Made by a program: the position numbers and the translations under genes
Shown: positions 27,612-37,620 of the stretch, one piece after another
Layout of the letters: each line of letters begins with the position of its first letter
How positions within the stretch are numbered: the stretch's first letter is position 1
The notes under the pieces: generated by a model
What the model was told of the DNA's origin: nothing
What the model saw: only the letters and a program-made list of their open reading frames with translations
The model's database searches: none
NCBI RefSeq assembly: GCF_007018965.1
Contig: NZ_VJYZ01000020.1
Location: 20,773-84,772, forward strand
DNA length: 64,000 nt
DNA from: Paracoccus marinus
GTDB lineage: Bacteria > Pseudomonadota > Alphaproteobacteria > Rhodobacterales > Rhodobacteraceae
Direction: 5' to 3'

Positions 27612-28325
27612 ATGCTGAAGCTTCTCCCGATCCTGCTGCTGATCGCGTACTGCGCCGCGGTGTGGTTCTTTTCGGCGTGGCGGCTGAAGCAGGACCTGAC
27701 CCGCAAGTCCACGCCGCTCGACCACCCCCGGCTGGTGCCGATGCTCGCGCGGCTGGGCGAGGCGCTGGACCTGCCGCCGATCCGCGCGCATGTCTACCAT
27801 GTCGAGGCGATCAACGGCCTCGCCGCCCCCGACGGGCGGATCTTCCTGACCGCGGGTTTCCTGCGCAAGCTCGACGCGGACGAGGTCACGGCCGAGGAAC
27901 TGGCGTCGGTCATCGCCCACGAGCTGGGGCACGTGGCGCATGGCCACGCGCGACGGCGGATGCTGGATTTCGCGGGCCAGAACGTGATCCGCACGGTCCT
28001 TGGCGGCACACTCGGGCGGTTCGTTCCGGGGATCGGGCCGTGGATCGCGAACATGGTGGCCAACATGGTCGCGGCCGGGCTGTCGCGGAACGACGAATAC
28101 CAGGACGACGCCTATGCGGCGGCGCTGATGACCAAGGCGGGGTTCGGCACCGGGCCGCAGACCGACCTGCTCGCGCGGCTCGAACACCTGGCCGCCGGTG
28201 GCACGCCCGGGGCCAAGGGCGATGCGGCGCCCCGCGGGGGCATCGCCTGGCTTGCGTCCCACCCGCCCACGCACCGGCGCATCGCGGCGATCCGCGCCCT
28301 CGACGCGCGCTGGCACCGGGCGTGA
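27612..28325 (+). CDS. M48-family membrane-bound zinc metalloprotease
   Basis: 237 residues. An N-terminal hydrophobic segment (residues 3-24) is a signal anchor. The zinc site is HELGH (in VIAHELGHVAHGHARRR), and the third ligand is the Glu in NDEYQDDAYAAALM. NGLAAPDGRIFLTAGFLRKL is the typical strand before it. It belongs with the HtpX/BepA-like quality-control proteases, but the short length and absence of TPR repeats set it apart. The GTG of the next gene is only ten bases on, so it likely starts a protease-hydrolase-P450 operon. Confidence 0.9.
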   Translation: MLKLLPILLLIAYCAAVWFFSAWRLKQDLTRKSTPLDHPRLVPMLARLGEALDLPPIRAHVYHVEAINGLAAPDGRIFLTAGFLRKLDADEVTAEELASVIAHELGHVAHGHARRRMLDFAGQNVIRTVLGGTLGRFVPGIGPWIANMVANMVAAGLSRNDEYQDDAYAAALMTKAGFGTGPQTDLLARLEHLAAGGTPGAKGDAAPRGGIAWLASHPPTHRRIAAIRALDARWHRA

Positions 28326-28335
28326 GGGATCGGGC

Positions 28336-29544
28336 GTGACGGACCGGGCGACACCCGAATGCGGCGCGCCGTTCCGCCGCAAGGTCCTTTACATCCCCGG
28401 CTACGACCCCATGCCCCCGCGCCGCTACCGCGAGCTTTACCGCCGCGAGGGGGCCGAGCAGGCGCGGATCGCGGGCTACCATCTGACCATCGGTCCGCGC
28501 CGCGACGGCACCTCCTTCGGCTGGACGGTGCAAGGCGACTTCGCCGGCCGCCGGACCGAGACCGAGTTCGAGGTGCTGGTCTGGGCCGACCTCGTGCAGG
28601 CGTCGATGGGCCGGTCGATCGCGGCGACCTACTGGCAACTCGCGCGGACCGCCTGGGCCTATCTCGCATCCGGCGCGTTGATCCGCCTGATGCGGCTGCG
28701 GCGGGGGCCAGTGCTGGCGGCGCTGTATCCCGTGGCGATGTTGCTGGCGCAGGGGTTGGCTGCGCTGGCGCTCGGTGCGCTGACGTTCCGGGTGGCCGCG
28801 CTGGCGCTGCCGGGCTGGGCCGCGGCGGTTCCCGCGCTCGCCGTCGGGTGGGCGGTGCTGGCGGCGTTCGAGCGGCATGACAACCGGCTGTTCGCCTATT
28901 ACCTCATGCATGACTATGCCTTCTCGGCCCGGCACGGCGGCGCTTACCCCGCCATGCTCGAGGCGCGGATCGCGGCCTTCGCGGACCGCGTTGCCCGCGC
29001 GCTGCAAGGCGATGCCGATGAGGTGCTGGTCGTCGGCCATTCCTCCGGCGCCTGTCTCGCAGTATCGGTGCTGGCCGATCTGGTCAGGTCCGGGCGGGCA
29101 CACGCGGACGGCAGGCTCGCGCTTCTGACGCTGGGCCACGTGGTGCCGATGGTGGCGTCCCTGCCCCGCGCGGACCGGCTGCGCGCCGATCTGGGCTATC
29201 TCGCGACGCGGCCCGAGGTCGACTGGGTGGACGTGACCGCGCCCGGCGACGCCTGCTGCTTTGCGCTCTGCGATCCGGTGGCGGTCGCGGGCCAGCACCC
29301 GGCCGCGCGGCGCGGGCCGCTGGTCCTGTCGGCCGCGTTCAGCCGGACTCTGTCCCCCGAACGCCAGCAGGCGCTGAAAGGGCGCTGGTTCCGGCTGCAC
29401 TTCCAGTATCTCTGCGCCTTCGACCGGCCGGGTCCCTACGATTACTTCGCGATCACCGCGGGTCCGCTCAGCCTGTCGCAGCGGTTTGCGGGCCGCAGCC
29501 ATTCGCCCGCACGCATCACCCGCAGCGCGGTGTCCGCCCGATGA
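28336..29544 (+). CDS. Membrane-associated alpha/beta hydrolase-like protein
   Basis: 402 residues from a GTG start that puts VLYIPGYDPMPPRRYRELYRREG at the N-terminus, a pattern of a conserved alphaproteobacterial family with an early oxyanion-loop HG-like turn. Two hydrophobic helices lie at about 125-175. The nucleophile elbow is VVGHSSGACLA near residue 235, and a late acidic residue and His (DPVAVAGQHP) could finish a triad. Its last four bases overlap the P450 start (ATGA). Role unknown; lipid or ester hydrolysis is the family guess. Confidence 0.75.
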   Translation: MTDRATPECGAPFRRKVLYIPGYDPMPPRRYRELYRREGAEQARIAGYHLTIGPRRDGTSFGWTVQGDFAGRRTETEFEVLVWADLVQASMGRSIAATYWQLARTAWAYLASGALIRLMRLRRGPVLAALYPVAMLLAQGLAALALGALTFRVAALALPGWAAAVPALAVGWAVLAAFERHDNRLFAYYLMHDYAFSARHGGAYPAMLEARIAAFADRVARALQGDADEVLVVGHSSGACLAVSVLADLVRSGRAHADGRLALLTLGHVVPMVASLPRADRLRADLGYLATRPEVDWVDVTAPGDACCFALCDPVAVAGQHPAARRGPLVLSAAFSRTLSPERQQALKGRWFRLHFQYLCAFDRPGPYDYFAITAGPLSLSQRFAGRSHSPARITRSAVSAR

Positions 29545-30908
29545 TCCCGCCCAAGCCCGCCTCGTCCGACAGGCGCGGCACCGTTGCGGGCCTCGCGCGC
29601 GGGTTCCGGCGCGACCTTCTGTCGGCCCTGCCCGCGAAGCTTTACCGCGCCTGGATGGCCGAGTTCCGCAGCCCGCTGATCCGCACCGCGCTGTGCAACG
29701 ATCCCGCGCTGGTCAGGCTGGTGCTCCAGGACCGCCCCCAGGACTTCCCGAAATCGGCGCGGCTCGCGCGCGGTCTCGCCCCGCTTCTGGGCCGGTCGGT
29801 GTTCGTCACGAACGGCGAGGAATGGGCCTTTCAGCGCCGGATCATCGACCCCGCGTTCGAGCGCGGGCGCCTGCGCGAGACCTTTCCCGCGATCCACGAC
29901 GCCTCGGTCGCGGCGGTCCGGCGGCTCGAGGCGCGGGCGGCGGGCGGCCCGGTCGAGATCGACATCGAGCCCGAGGCGAGCCACGCCGCCGCCGACGTGA
30001 TCTTCCGCACGCTCTTCACCCTTCCGATCGAACACCGCACGGCGGCGCAGGTCTTTGCCGCCTTCCGCGCCCATCAGGACGCGCAGCCGATCGTGAACCT
30101 TGCCGCGATCCTGCCGTGGCCGCGCTGGTTGTCGCCCCCGCATTCGCGCCGCACGCGCGCGACCGCGCGGACGATCCGGCGGCTGATCGCGGACCTTGTC
30201 GGCGCGCGCGCGGCGGCGATCGCGGCGGGTACCGCGCCGGGCGACCTCGCCACCAAGATCATGACGACCGCCGATCCGGTGACGGGCCGCCGCTTTACCC
30301 CGGCTGAAATGGTGGACCAGGTCGCGATCTTCTTTCTGGCCGGGCACGAGACGTCGGCCAGCGCGCTGTCATGGTCGCTGTGGTTGCTGGCCGCCGCGCC
30401 CGAGTGGCAGGACCGCGTCGCGGCCGAGGCGCGCGAGGTTCTGGCGGCAGGCCCCGTCGACCTTGCAGCGGTGTCGCGGCTGCCCGTCGCCCGCGCGGTC
30501 TTCCGCGAGGCGATGCGGCTTTATCCGCCGGTGCCGATGGTGGTGCGCGAGACGACCCGGCCCGAGCGGCTGCGAGACCGCGACCTGCCGCGCGGTACCC
30601 AGGTGATCCTGTCGCCCTGGCACCTGCACCGGCACGAGCGGCTGTGGGCCGACCCCGACGCCTTCGATCCGGCCCGCTGGGACAGCGAAGCGGGCCGGGC
30701 CAGCGCGCGCGATGCGTATATCCCTTTCAGCGCCGGGCAGCGGGTCTGCCCCGGCGCGGGCTTCGCCATGATCGAGGGGCCGCTGATGCTGGCGCTGATC
30801 GTGGCGGCGCTGCGGATCGGACGCGGCGCGGCGGACCCGGTGCCGGTCGCGCGGCTGACCGTGCGCGGCCGCGACGGGATCCGGCTGCGGCTGTCGCTGC
30901 GCGACTAG
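29541..30908 (+). CDS. Cytochrome P450
   Basis: 455 residues with every P450 landmark: the I-helix AGHETS at residues 267-272, the K-helix ExxR (E323, R326 in FREAMR), the meander DPARW, and the haem loop FSAGQRVCPG with ligand Cys403. There is no membrane anchor, so it is probably soluble and needs a ferredoxin partner that is not encoded nearby. Start codon overlaps the hydrolase stop. Resembles bacterial class I P450s of the CYP4/CYP102-like clade that hydroxylate fatty acyl or terpenoid substrates, but the substrate is unproven. Confidence 0.95.
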   Translation: MIPPKPASSDRRGTVAGLARGFRRDLLSALPAKLYRAWMAEFRSPLIRTALCNDPALVRLVLQDRPQDFPKSARLARGLAPLLGRSVFVTNGEEWAFQRRIIDPAFERGRLRETFPAIHDASVAAVRRLEARAAGGPVEIDIEPEASHAAADVIFRTLFTLPIEHRTAAQVFAAFRAHQDAQPIVNLAAILPWPRWLSPPHSRRTRATARTIRRLIADLVGARAAAIAAGTAPGDLATKIMTTADPVTGRRFTPAEMVDQVAIFFLAGHETSASALSWSLWLLAAAPEWQDRVAAEAREVLAAGPVDLAAVSRLPVARAVFREAMRLYPPVPMVVRETTRPERLRDRDLPRGTQVILSPWHLHRHERLWADPDAFDPARWDSEAGRASARDAYIPFSAGQRVCPGAGFAMIEGPLMLALIVAALRIGRGAADPVPVARLTVRGRDGIRLRLSLRD

Positions 30909-30957
30909 CGCAGGACGATTGGTTTAAGGCTGGTGGCGCAGGGAGACTAGCGCAGGA
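30903..30957. repeat. 13-bp direct repeat carrying the stops of two convergent genes
   Basis: GACTAGCGCAGGA occurs at 30903-30915 and again at 30945-30957, 42 bp apart. In the first copy TAG ends the P450 gene; in the second the complement of CTA ends the truncated hemoglobin gene. Possibly a small local duplication; could be chance. Confidence 0.6.
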
Positions 30958-31345
30958 TCGGGGGACCGCCCGGGGTGCGGGTCTGGACCGCCATCCGCAG
31001 CCCCGCCCCGATCCGGTGCGCCAGCGCGGACCAAGCCTGCGCGCTGTCCCTGGGCAGGGTCCGGGCGAGCGTTGCGTCGAACAGCATCAGCCACGGCTCG
31101 AAATGCGCGGGCGTCACGTCGCCCGCGCCGCGATGGACCAGCGTCGGGTTGCCGTCATAGCCCCGTTCGGCCAGGATCGCGTTGCGCCAGAACGCCGCAA
31201 TCCGCGCCTCGTGCGCGGGCCAGTCCGCGACGTGGCGGGCAAAGATCGGGGCCAGCACCTCGTGCCGGCGGACGGCGCCGTAAAAGACGCGCACGACCTC
31301 GTCGATCTGCTCGGGCGTGACGGGAAAGCGGGGCGGGATCGTCAT
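30947..31345 (-). CDS. Group III truncated hemoglobin
   Basis: 132 residues of the 2-over-2 globin fold, group III type: FYGAVRRHEVLAPIFARHV (B-C helices), AAFWRNAILAERGYDGNP (E region), and PAHFEPWLMLFDATL with the proximal His. Members bind oxygen or NO and are linked to microaerobic or nitrosative life. The ATG at 31345 lies 31 bp downstream of the nagZ stop on the same strand, so it may be the last gene of the argS-SPOR-nagZ run. scpA and scpB are commonly found in this position in other alphaproteobacteria. Confidence 0.9.
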   Translation of the reverse strand: MTIPPRFPVTPEQIDEVVRVFYGAVRRHEVLAPIFARHVADWPAHEARIAAFWRNAILAERGYDGNPTLVHRGAGDVTPAHFEPWLMLFDATLARTLPRDSAQAWSALAHRIGAGLRMAVQTRTPGGPPILR

Positions 31346-31376
31346 GCGCCGAACCTGGCGTCGCGCGGGCGGCCGT

Positions 31377-32453
31377 TCAAGCCCTTGCGGCGACAACCGC
31401 GTCCAGTTCGGCGCGCAGCGCACGCGGGTCGGCGTCGTCGGCCGGACGGCGGCGGGCAAGCGCCGCCTCGGCCCGGCGGGCGGCGGCCGGGGTCATGCGG
31501 CCGGCGGCGGCCACCACCTCGGCGAACTCGGCGCGGGTCGCGTTGCAGTGCAGGACCAGATCGCAGCCCGCGGCGATGGCGGCTGCCGCGCGCTGGCCGG
31601 GCGTGCCCTCAAGCGCGTTCATCCCGATGTCGTCGGTCATCAGCAGCCCGCCGAAGCCGATCCGGTCGCGGATCAGGGCGATGGCGGCGGCGGACGCCGT
31701 GGCGGGGCGGTCGTCCAGCTGCGTCAGCCGGATATGCGCGGTCATCCCCATCGGCAGGTCCGCCAGGGCCCGAAACGGGGCGAAGTCGGTCCGGTCCAGT
31801 TCGTCCAGGCTCACGTCCAGCACCGGGGTGTCGTGGTGGCTGTCGACGCGGGTGCGGCCGTGGCCCGGCATGTGCTTGACGACCGGCAGAACGCCCGCGG
31901 CGATCAGCCCGTCCGCTGCCGCGCGGCCCATGCGCGCGACGGTGCCGGGGTCGGTGCCGAAGCAGCGGTTGCGCAGGAACGGGTGGGTGCCGTCCTGCGC
32001 CAGATCGAGGCAGGGCGCGGCGTCGCAGTCGATGCCCGCCGCGCGCAGTTCCTGCCCCAGCAGACGATAGCGCAGTTCGACCGCGCGGGCGCCGTCGGCG
32101 GCGCTGTCCTGGGCCGAGGGCCAGTCGGTCCAGTGCGGCGCGCAAAGGCGCTGGACCCGCCCGCCTTCCTGATCGGTCATCACGATGGCGTCGCGCCCGA
32201 CGCCGTCGCGCAGGTCGCCGGTCAGGCGGCGCAGCTGGTCGGGGCTGTCCACGTTCCGCGCGAACAGGATGAACCCCCACGGGTCCGCGTCGCGCAGGAA
32301 CGCGCGCTCGTCCGCGCCCAGCGTCAGCCCCTCGACGCCCAGGATGGTCGCGCCATGAACCGGTGCGCTTGCAGGCGCGTTTGCAGGCGATGACGCCCCG
32401 TCGCGGGGCGACGAGGCGTTGCGGTGGCGTGGCAGATCGGCAGGCGTCGTCAC
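31377..32453 (-). CDS. nagZ: Beta-N-acetylglucosaminidase NagZ (glycoside hydrolase family 3)
   Basis: 358 residues. NagZ removes GlcNAc from anhydro-muropeptides in cytosolic peptidoglycan recycling. Blocks seen are GFILFARNVDSPDQL, VMTDQEGGRVQRL, VVKHMPGHGRTRVDSHHDTP (the GH3 loop with the catalytic His-Asp pair) and LLMTDDIGMNAL with the nucleophile Asp. The start is a GTG overlapping the SPOR-gene stop (GTGA). A Ser/Ala/Pro-rich leader of about 33 residues precedes the catalytic domain. Confidence 0.95.
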   Translation of the reverse strand: MTTPADLPRHRNASSPRDGASSPANAPASAPVHGATILGVEGLTLGADERAFLRDADPWGFILFARNVDSPDQLRRLTGDLRDGVGRDAIVMTDQEGGRVQRLCAPHWTDWPSAQDSAADGARAVELRYRLLGQELRAAGIDCDAAPCLDLAQDGTHPFLRNRCFGTDPGTVARMGRAAADGLIAAGVLPVVKHMPGHGRTRVDSHHDTPVLDVSLDELDRTDFAPFRALADLPMGMTAHIRLTQLDDRPATASAAAIALIRDRIGFGGLLMTDDIGMNALEGTPGQRAAAAIAAGCDLVLHCNATRAEFAEVVAAAGRMTPAAARRAEAALARRRPADDADPRALRAELDAVVAARA

Positions 32454-33685
32454 TTGGCGACGGCCGGGATGCAGTCGCCGCCCGCCTCAATCAGCGCGGC
32501 GCAGAACTTTCGCGCGTCGTCGCGGCCCGCGAAGCCTGCCACGCGCAGCCGCCAGAAGGTGCGGCCGCCCGCCTCGTGCTTCTGCACCACCGGCGACTTG
32601 CCGGCGAAAAGCGAGCTGTAGCGACCCGACACCCGGTCCCATTCCGCCCCGGCGATGGCGTCGCTGTCGAACGCCCCGATCTGCACCAGCGCGGCCCCCG
32701 AGGCGACGCTGGCGGACTTGACGGCGGCGGCGGGTTCGGCAGCGGGTTCGGCGTTAAGTTCGGAGGCGGGCGCTTCGGCAGGCGCGGTGGCGGCGGCGGC
32801 TTCTGGCGCGGCCACGGCCGCAGCTGCCGCGATCGCGGTGCGGCGCGGACGGGGGGCCGGGCGCGGCGATGCGGCCAGCGCCCCGGGCGCGGCCTCGGCC
32901 CCGGCCTCAGCCAGCGCCTCGGTGATCGCGGTGCCTTGCGCGCGTTCGCCGGCGAGATCCGTCACCGCCTCGTTCACCGGCGCCTCGGCCGCCGGCGCGT
33001 TCGACAGCACCGCGACATCGGTCGCGACCATGTCGGCAGCCCCGGCTTCGGCCGATTCCAGCGCCGCGTCGGCGGCCGCCTGCGCGGCGCGGGCGGCGTC
33101 CGCGTCGGACATGGCGACCACGTCGCGGGCGTTCGGATCGGCGGGTATTTCCTCGGTCAGCGCGGTCGGCCGGGCGGTCGCGCCCAGCTTGCCCATCGCG
33201 ACGTCGTCGGCGGTCAGCGAGACCGGGCCGGGCGCGATCGCGACCTCGGACACACGGCGCTGCTCGGTCCCGGCGGCGATCTGGTTCACGGCAAGGCCGC
33301 TGCGCTCGGACAGCTGCCCGCCCGGCTCGTCGGGGGCGGTGCGGGAATCGCCCTGCACGGCGCGGATCACCGGCACGCCCGACACATCGCGCACGACCAG
33401 CCGGTAACCCCAGACGGCCAGCGAGACCATCAGCAAGACGGAGATCACCGCGCCGAGGTAATGGGTAAGCCGCGCGACGCGGCCGACGATGGTGTCGCGT
33501 TCCGTCAGCGCGGTGGCGCCGTCATCGGTCGCGAACCGCTCGTTGTCCCAGTCGTGGTCCTCGGTCCAGTCGAGATCGACATGGCCGTGCCCCGCGTGCC
33601 CGGGTGCGTAGTCGTGATCCGAATAGACACCGGCGCCGCGATGCGAGCCGTCGAATCCGCCAGAGCGGAAATCCACCACTGTCAT
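32450..33685 (-). CDS. SPOR-domain cell-envelope protein
   Basis: 411 residues. An acidic cytoplasmic head (DHDYAPGHAGHGHVDLDW) is followed by one transmembrane helix (about 77-95) and a very long Ala/Pro/Glu-rich periplasmic linker (about 100-330). A C-terminal SPOR domain follows (ALVQIGAFDSDAIAGAEWDRV, FWRLRVAGFAGRDDARKFCAAL), which binds denuded glycan strands at the division site. It sits between argS and nagZ, a conserved alphaproteobacterial arrangement, and its stop overlaps nagZ. The two Cys at the end (CAALIEAGGDC) are typical of this domain. Confidence 0.93.
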   Translation of the reverse strand: MTVVDFRSGGFDGSHRGAGVYSDHDYAPGHAGHGHVDLDWTEDHDWDNERFATDDGATALTERDTIVGRVARLTHYLGAVISVLLMVSLAVWGYRLVVRDVSGVPVIRAVQGDSRTAPDEPGGQLSERSGLAVNQIAAGTEQRRVSEVAIAPGPVSLTADDVAMGKLGATARPTALTEEIPADPNARDVVAMSDADAARAAQAAADAALESAEAGAADMVATDVAVLSNAPAAEAPVNEAVTDLAGERAQGTAITEALAEAGAEAAPGALAASPRPAPRPRRTAIAAAAAVAAPEAAAATAPAEAPASELNAEPAAEPAAAVKSASVASGAALVQIGAFDSDAIAGAEWDRVSGRYSSLFAGKSPVVQKHEAGGRTFWRLRVAGFAGRDDARKFCAALIEAGGDCIPAVAK

Positions 33686-33763
33686 GTTCTGTCCTGCCCA
33701 CTTTGCCGGTTGATCCGGCTTGTCCGTTGACCGCTCGAGTCCCCCGGGCAGGCCACGCCTTGT

Positions 33764-35509
33764 TCAGCGCATTTCCTTGGCCGGAGTGACGCCCAAGATA
33801 CCCAAACCCGCCGCGATTACAACGGCGACGCTTCGCACCAGCGCCATTTTCGCAGCGGTAGTGGCAGGATCGCCATCCTGCACGAACCGTAGCGTCTGGT
33901 CATCGTTGCCCCGGTTCCAGAGCGCGTGCAGGTCGGACGCGAGATCGTACAGGTAGAAGGCGATCCGGTGCGGTTCGTGGGCGCGGGCGGCGATGTCCAC
34001 GGTGCGCGGCCATTCGGCGATCCGCCGCGCCAGCGCCAGTTCCGCCGGATGCTCGATCAGGTCCAGATCGGCGCCCGCCAGCGCCGCGTCGGACGTGTCC
34101 ACGCCCGCCTCGGCCGCGCGGGCCAGCACGCTGTTGATCCGGGCGTTCGCATACTGGACGTACCAGACCGGGTTGTCCTTTGACTGTTCCAGCACCTTGG
34201 CGAAGTCGAAATCCAGCGCCGCGTCGTTCTTGCGCGTCAGCATGTGGAAGCGGGTGACGTCGCGGCCTGCCTGTTCGACCACGTCGCGCAGGGTGACGAA
34301 GGTGCCCGCGCGCTTCGACATCTTGAAGGGCTCGCCGTTCTTGAACAGGCGGACCAGCTGGATCAGCTTGACGTCCAGCGGCACGCGCCCGTTCGACAGC
34401 GCCGCGACCGCCGCCTGCATCCGCTTGACGTAGCCGCCGTGGTCGGCGCCGAAGATGTCGATCAGCTGGTCGAAGCCGCGGTCGATCTTTTCCCAGTGAT
34501 AGGCGATGTCGGGCGCGAAGTAGGTCCAGCGCCCGTCCGACTTCCTGACCGGGCGGTCCACGTCGTCCCCGTACGAGGTCGACCGGAACAGCGTCTGCTC
34601 GCGCGGTTCCCAGTCGTCGGGCAGCTTGCCCTTGGGCGGTTCCAGCACGCCTTCGTAGATCAGCCCCGCCTGGTCCAGCCGGGCGATCGCGGCCTCGATC
34701 CGGCCGGTGCCGTAAAGCGCGCGTTCAGACGAATAGACGTCCATGCGGACGCCCACGAGTTCCAGGTCGGCGCGGATCATGTCCATCATCTCGGCGATGG
34801 CGATGTCGCGGATGCGGTCCAGCCAGTCCGCCTCGGGCAGGTCCAGCAGGCTGTCGCCGAACCGCGCCTTCAGCGCCTCGCCCACCGGGATCAGGTAGTC
34901 GCCGGGATACAGCCCCTCGCTGATCTGCGGCTCGAGCCCGTGCGCCTCGCGGTAGCGTTCAAAGGCCGACCGCGCCAGCACGTCCACCTGCGCCCCGCCG
35001 TCGTTGACGTAGTATTCGCGCGTGACCTCGTGGCCCGCGAAATCCAGCAGGTTCGCCAGCGCGTCGCCAAAGACCGCGCCACGGGTGTGCCCCACATGCA
35101 TGGGGCCGGTCGGGTTCGCCGACACGAACTCGACGTTGATCCGCTCGCCGTGGCCCTTGGGCACGCTGCCGAAGGCGGGGCCTGCCGCGATCGCCGCGCG
35201 CAGGACGCCCCGCCACTGCCCGGTTCCAAGCCGCAGGTTCAGAAAGCCCGGTCCCGCCACCTCGGCCGAGGTGATGCGCGGGTCGGCGGACAGCCGTTCG
35301 GCCAGCCCCTGCGCGATGTCGCGCGGCTTCATCCCGGCGGGCTTGGCCAGCACCATCGCGGCGTTCGTCGCCATGTCGCCATGGGCCGGGTCGCGCGGCG
35401 GCTCGACTGCGACGGCGGCAAGGTCGAGCCCGCGGGGCAGCGCCCCGGCGTCCGTCATGGCGTTGAGCGCGTCGATCACGAGGACGCGAATATCGGCGAA
35501 AATGTTCAT
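33764..35509 (-). CDS. argS: Arginyl-tRNA synthetase
   Basis: 581-residue class I synthetase. The HIGH motif is HVGH at 138-141 within [18 protein letters not shown], and the KMSKS site is KMSK at 396-399 ([13 protein letters not shown]). The Arg-tRNA D-loop-binding Add1 domain occupies the N-terminus, and the DALR anticodon-binding domain ([15 protein letters not shown]) the C-terminus. The start is one of two adjacent ATGs (35509 or 35512). 78 bp lie between it and the SPOR gene. Confidence 0.98.
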   Translation of the reverse strand: MNIFADIRVLVIDALNAMTDAGALPRGLDLAAVAVEPPRDPAHGDMATNAAMVLAKPAGMKPRDIAQGLAERLSADPRITSAEVAGPGFLNLRLGTGQWRGVLRAAIAAGPAFGSVPKGHGERINVEFVSANPTGPMHVGHTRGAVFGDALANLLDFAGHEVTREYYVNDGGAQVDVLARSAFERYREAHGLEPQISEGLYPGDYLIPVGEALKARFGDSLLDLPEADWLDRIRDIAIAEMMDMIRADLELVGVRMDVYSSERALYGTGRIEAAIARLDQAGLIYEGVLEPPKGKLPDDWEPREQTLFRSTSYGDDVDRPVRKSDGRWTYFAPDIAYHWEKIDRGFDQLIDIFGADHGGYVKRMQAAVAALSNGRVPLDVKLIQLVRLFKNGEPFKMSKRAGTFVTLRDVVEQAGRDVTRFHMLTRKNDAALDFDFAKVLEQSKDNPVWYVQYANARINSVLARAAEAGVDTSDAALAGADLDLIEHPAELALARRIAEWPRTVDIAARAHEPHRIAFYLYDLASDLHALWNRGNDDQTLRFVQDGDPATTAAKMALVRSVAVVIAAGLGILGVTPAKEMR

Positions 35510-35711
35510 CATCAGGCCCCGTCTGTTGCCGATCCGATAGCGAATGCGCCTGCCCGCCGCAACCGCGGGGCGCGCGGCGCGGGATGCGGGTGGGGTGCGG
35601 GCGGGGTGCGGCAGCGGCGCCACGCCGGGCGGCGAACCCGCCGCCGCGTCCTTGCGGTCGGCCTTGCACAGCGGCAGACGGGGCCGGCAGAGGCGCGGAG
35701 CGGATCGCGGG

Positions 35712-37547
35712 ATGACAGCACCGGACCCGACCGACGCGACCGACGCGACCGCGCTTGTGGACCTGCGGATCCTCGCCACCAGCGACCTGCACATGCATCT
35801 GGCGGCGCGCGACGATTTCACCGGACGCCCTGCGCCGGGCCGGGGGCTGGCGGCCGTCGCCACGCTGATCGCGCGGCAGCGGGCGGCGCATCCGAATATC
35901 ATCCTGCTGGACAACGGCGACGTTCTGGACGGCGCGCCGGCGGCGGATTTCATCGACCCCGCTCGCCCGCATCCGATGATCGCGGCGATGAACGCCACGG
36001 GCTACGACGCCGGCACGCTTGGCAACCACGACTTCGACCGGGGACCTTCGGCGACGCTGCGGGCGCTTGAGCGGGCGCGGTTCGGGATCGCCCTGACCAA
36101 CGCCACGCTGAAGGGCGCCGAGGGGGTGATCGCGCCTTTCGTCATCCTTGATCGCGAGATGACCGACCGCGCGGGCGCGCCGCGACGCCTGAAGATCGGG
36201 ATCATGGGCTTCGTGCCGCCCCGCACGACCGATTGGAACCCGACGCTCGCCCGCCACCTGCGCATCGCCGATCCGGTCGAGGCCGCGCGCGCGGCGATCC
36301 CCCGGCTGCGCGCGGCGGGTGCCGACCTGATCGTGGCGCTGTGCCATTCGGGGATCGGCGCGCGCGAGGCAACGCCGCTGATGGAACACGCGGCGACCGC
36401 GCTCGCCGCGCTCGACGGGATCGACGCGCTGGTCGCGGGCCACACGCATCTGGTCTTTCCCGGCTCCGACCACGACCACACCGACGGCGTGGACCCGGTC
36501 CGGGGCACGCTGTGCGGCAAGCCCGCCGTGATGCCCGGTTTCTGGGGATCGCACCTGGGCGTCATCGACCTGGCGCTGCGGGAAACCCCTGACGGGTGGA
36601 CGGTCGCCGATAGGGCGGCGCGCGTCGAGCAGTCCCGCGCGGCCCCGCCTGCCGCCCTGCCCGCGCCGGTGGTCCGCACCCTCGCCGATGCGGCCACCCG
36701 CATGTCCCGTCCGCTGGCCCGCACCGCGCGGCCGATCCACACGCATCTGGCCCTGCTGGGATACGATCCGGCGTCGCAACTGCTCGCCCGCGCGCAGGCC
36801 TGGCACGTGCGGCGGTCGCTTCGCGGCCGGGCGGCGGCGCTGCCGGTTCTGTCGGTCGCCTCGCCCGGCCGCGCGGGCGGACGCGGCGGCCCGGACAGCT
36901 TCACCGACATCCCGCCCGGCCCGCTTGCGACGCTGGCGCTGTCGGACCTGTGCCCATGGACGAACCGGCTGTGCGCGGTCGAGGCGAGCGGCGCCGACCT
37001 TGCCGACTGGCTTGAGCGTGCGGCCTCGATCTTTCGCCGCATCGTGCCCGGGGGCGCCGACCAGCCGCTGATCGACGCACGGTTCCCCACCTACAACTTC
37101 GACGTCATCCACGGGCTCGACTGGCGGATCGACCTGACCCGGCCCGCCCGCCATGCGCCCGTCGGCAGCCTTGCCGACCCGTCCGCGCACCGCATCCTCG
37201 ACCTGCGCCATTCGGGACGAGCCGTCGCGCCATCCGACCGCTTCGTGATCGCCACCCACAGCTTCCGGGTGGCGCAAGGGGGCATGTACGGGGCGCTCGC
37301 ATCGGGACTGCGGCCGGTGCTTGATGCCGGGCCGCCGCTGCGCGAGGTGCTGCGCCGCTATCTTGCCCGCCGGCGCCGGCTGGACGACCCGGTCCGCACG
37401 CCCTGGCGCTTCGCCCCGCTGCCCGGCACGACCGCGCTGTTCGACACCGGGCCGGGCGCGCTGGCCCACCTGGACGCGGCGCCGATCCGCTGCGAGCCCG
37501 CGGGGATGACGGCCGACGGGTTCGCCACCCTGCGGCTTCACCTGTAA
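35712..37547 (+). CDS. Metallophosphoesterase, 5'-nucleotidase / 2',3'-cyclic phosphodiesterase family
   Basis: 611 residues. The N-terminal calcineurin-like domain has [41 protein letters not shown] and [11 protein letters not shown], all metal ligands present. The C-terminal 5'-nucleotidase domain follows ([22 protein letters not shown] and [15 protein letters not shown]). The family (UshA/CpdB) normally works in the periplasm, yet no signal peptide is seen at this start or in the Arg/Gly-rich upstream codons, so location is open. It is divergent from argS. Confidence 0.93.
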   Translation: MTAPDPTDATDATALVDLRILATSDLHMHLAARDDFTGRPAPGRGLAAVATLIARQRAAHPNIILLDNGDVLDGAPAADFIDPARPHPMIAAMNATGYDAGTLGNHDFDRGPSATLRALERARFGIALTNATLKGAEGVIAPFVILDREMTDRAGAPRRLKIGIMGFVPPRTTDWNPTLARHLRIADPVEAARAAIPRLRAAGADLIVALCHSGIGAREATPLMEHAATALAALDGIDALVAGHTHLVFPGSDHDHTDGVDPVRGTLCGKPAVMPGFWGSHLGVIDLALRETPDGWTVADRAARVEQSRAAPPAALPAPVVRTLADAATRMSRPLARTARPIHTHLALLGYDPASQLLARAQAWHVRRSLRGRAAALPVLSVASPGRAGGRGGPDSFTDIPPGPLATLALSDLCPWTNRLCAVEASGADLADWLERAASIFRRIVPGGADQPLIDARFPTYNFDVIHGLDWRIDLTRPARHAPVGSLADPSAHRILDLRHSGRAVAPSDRFVIATHSFRVAQGGMYGALASGLRPVLDAGPPLREVLRRYLARRRRLDDPVRTPWRFAPLPGTTALFDTGPGALAHLDAAPIRCEPAGMTADGFATLRLHL

Positions 37548-37620
37548 ACGCCCGATTTCCGTCCCTCGCCGCAACGTGCGGATGGTACCGACAGGAACCA
37601 TGACCTCAGAAGGACACGCC

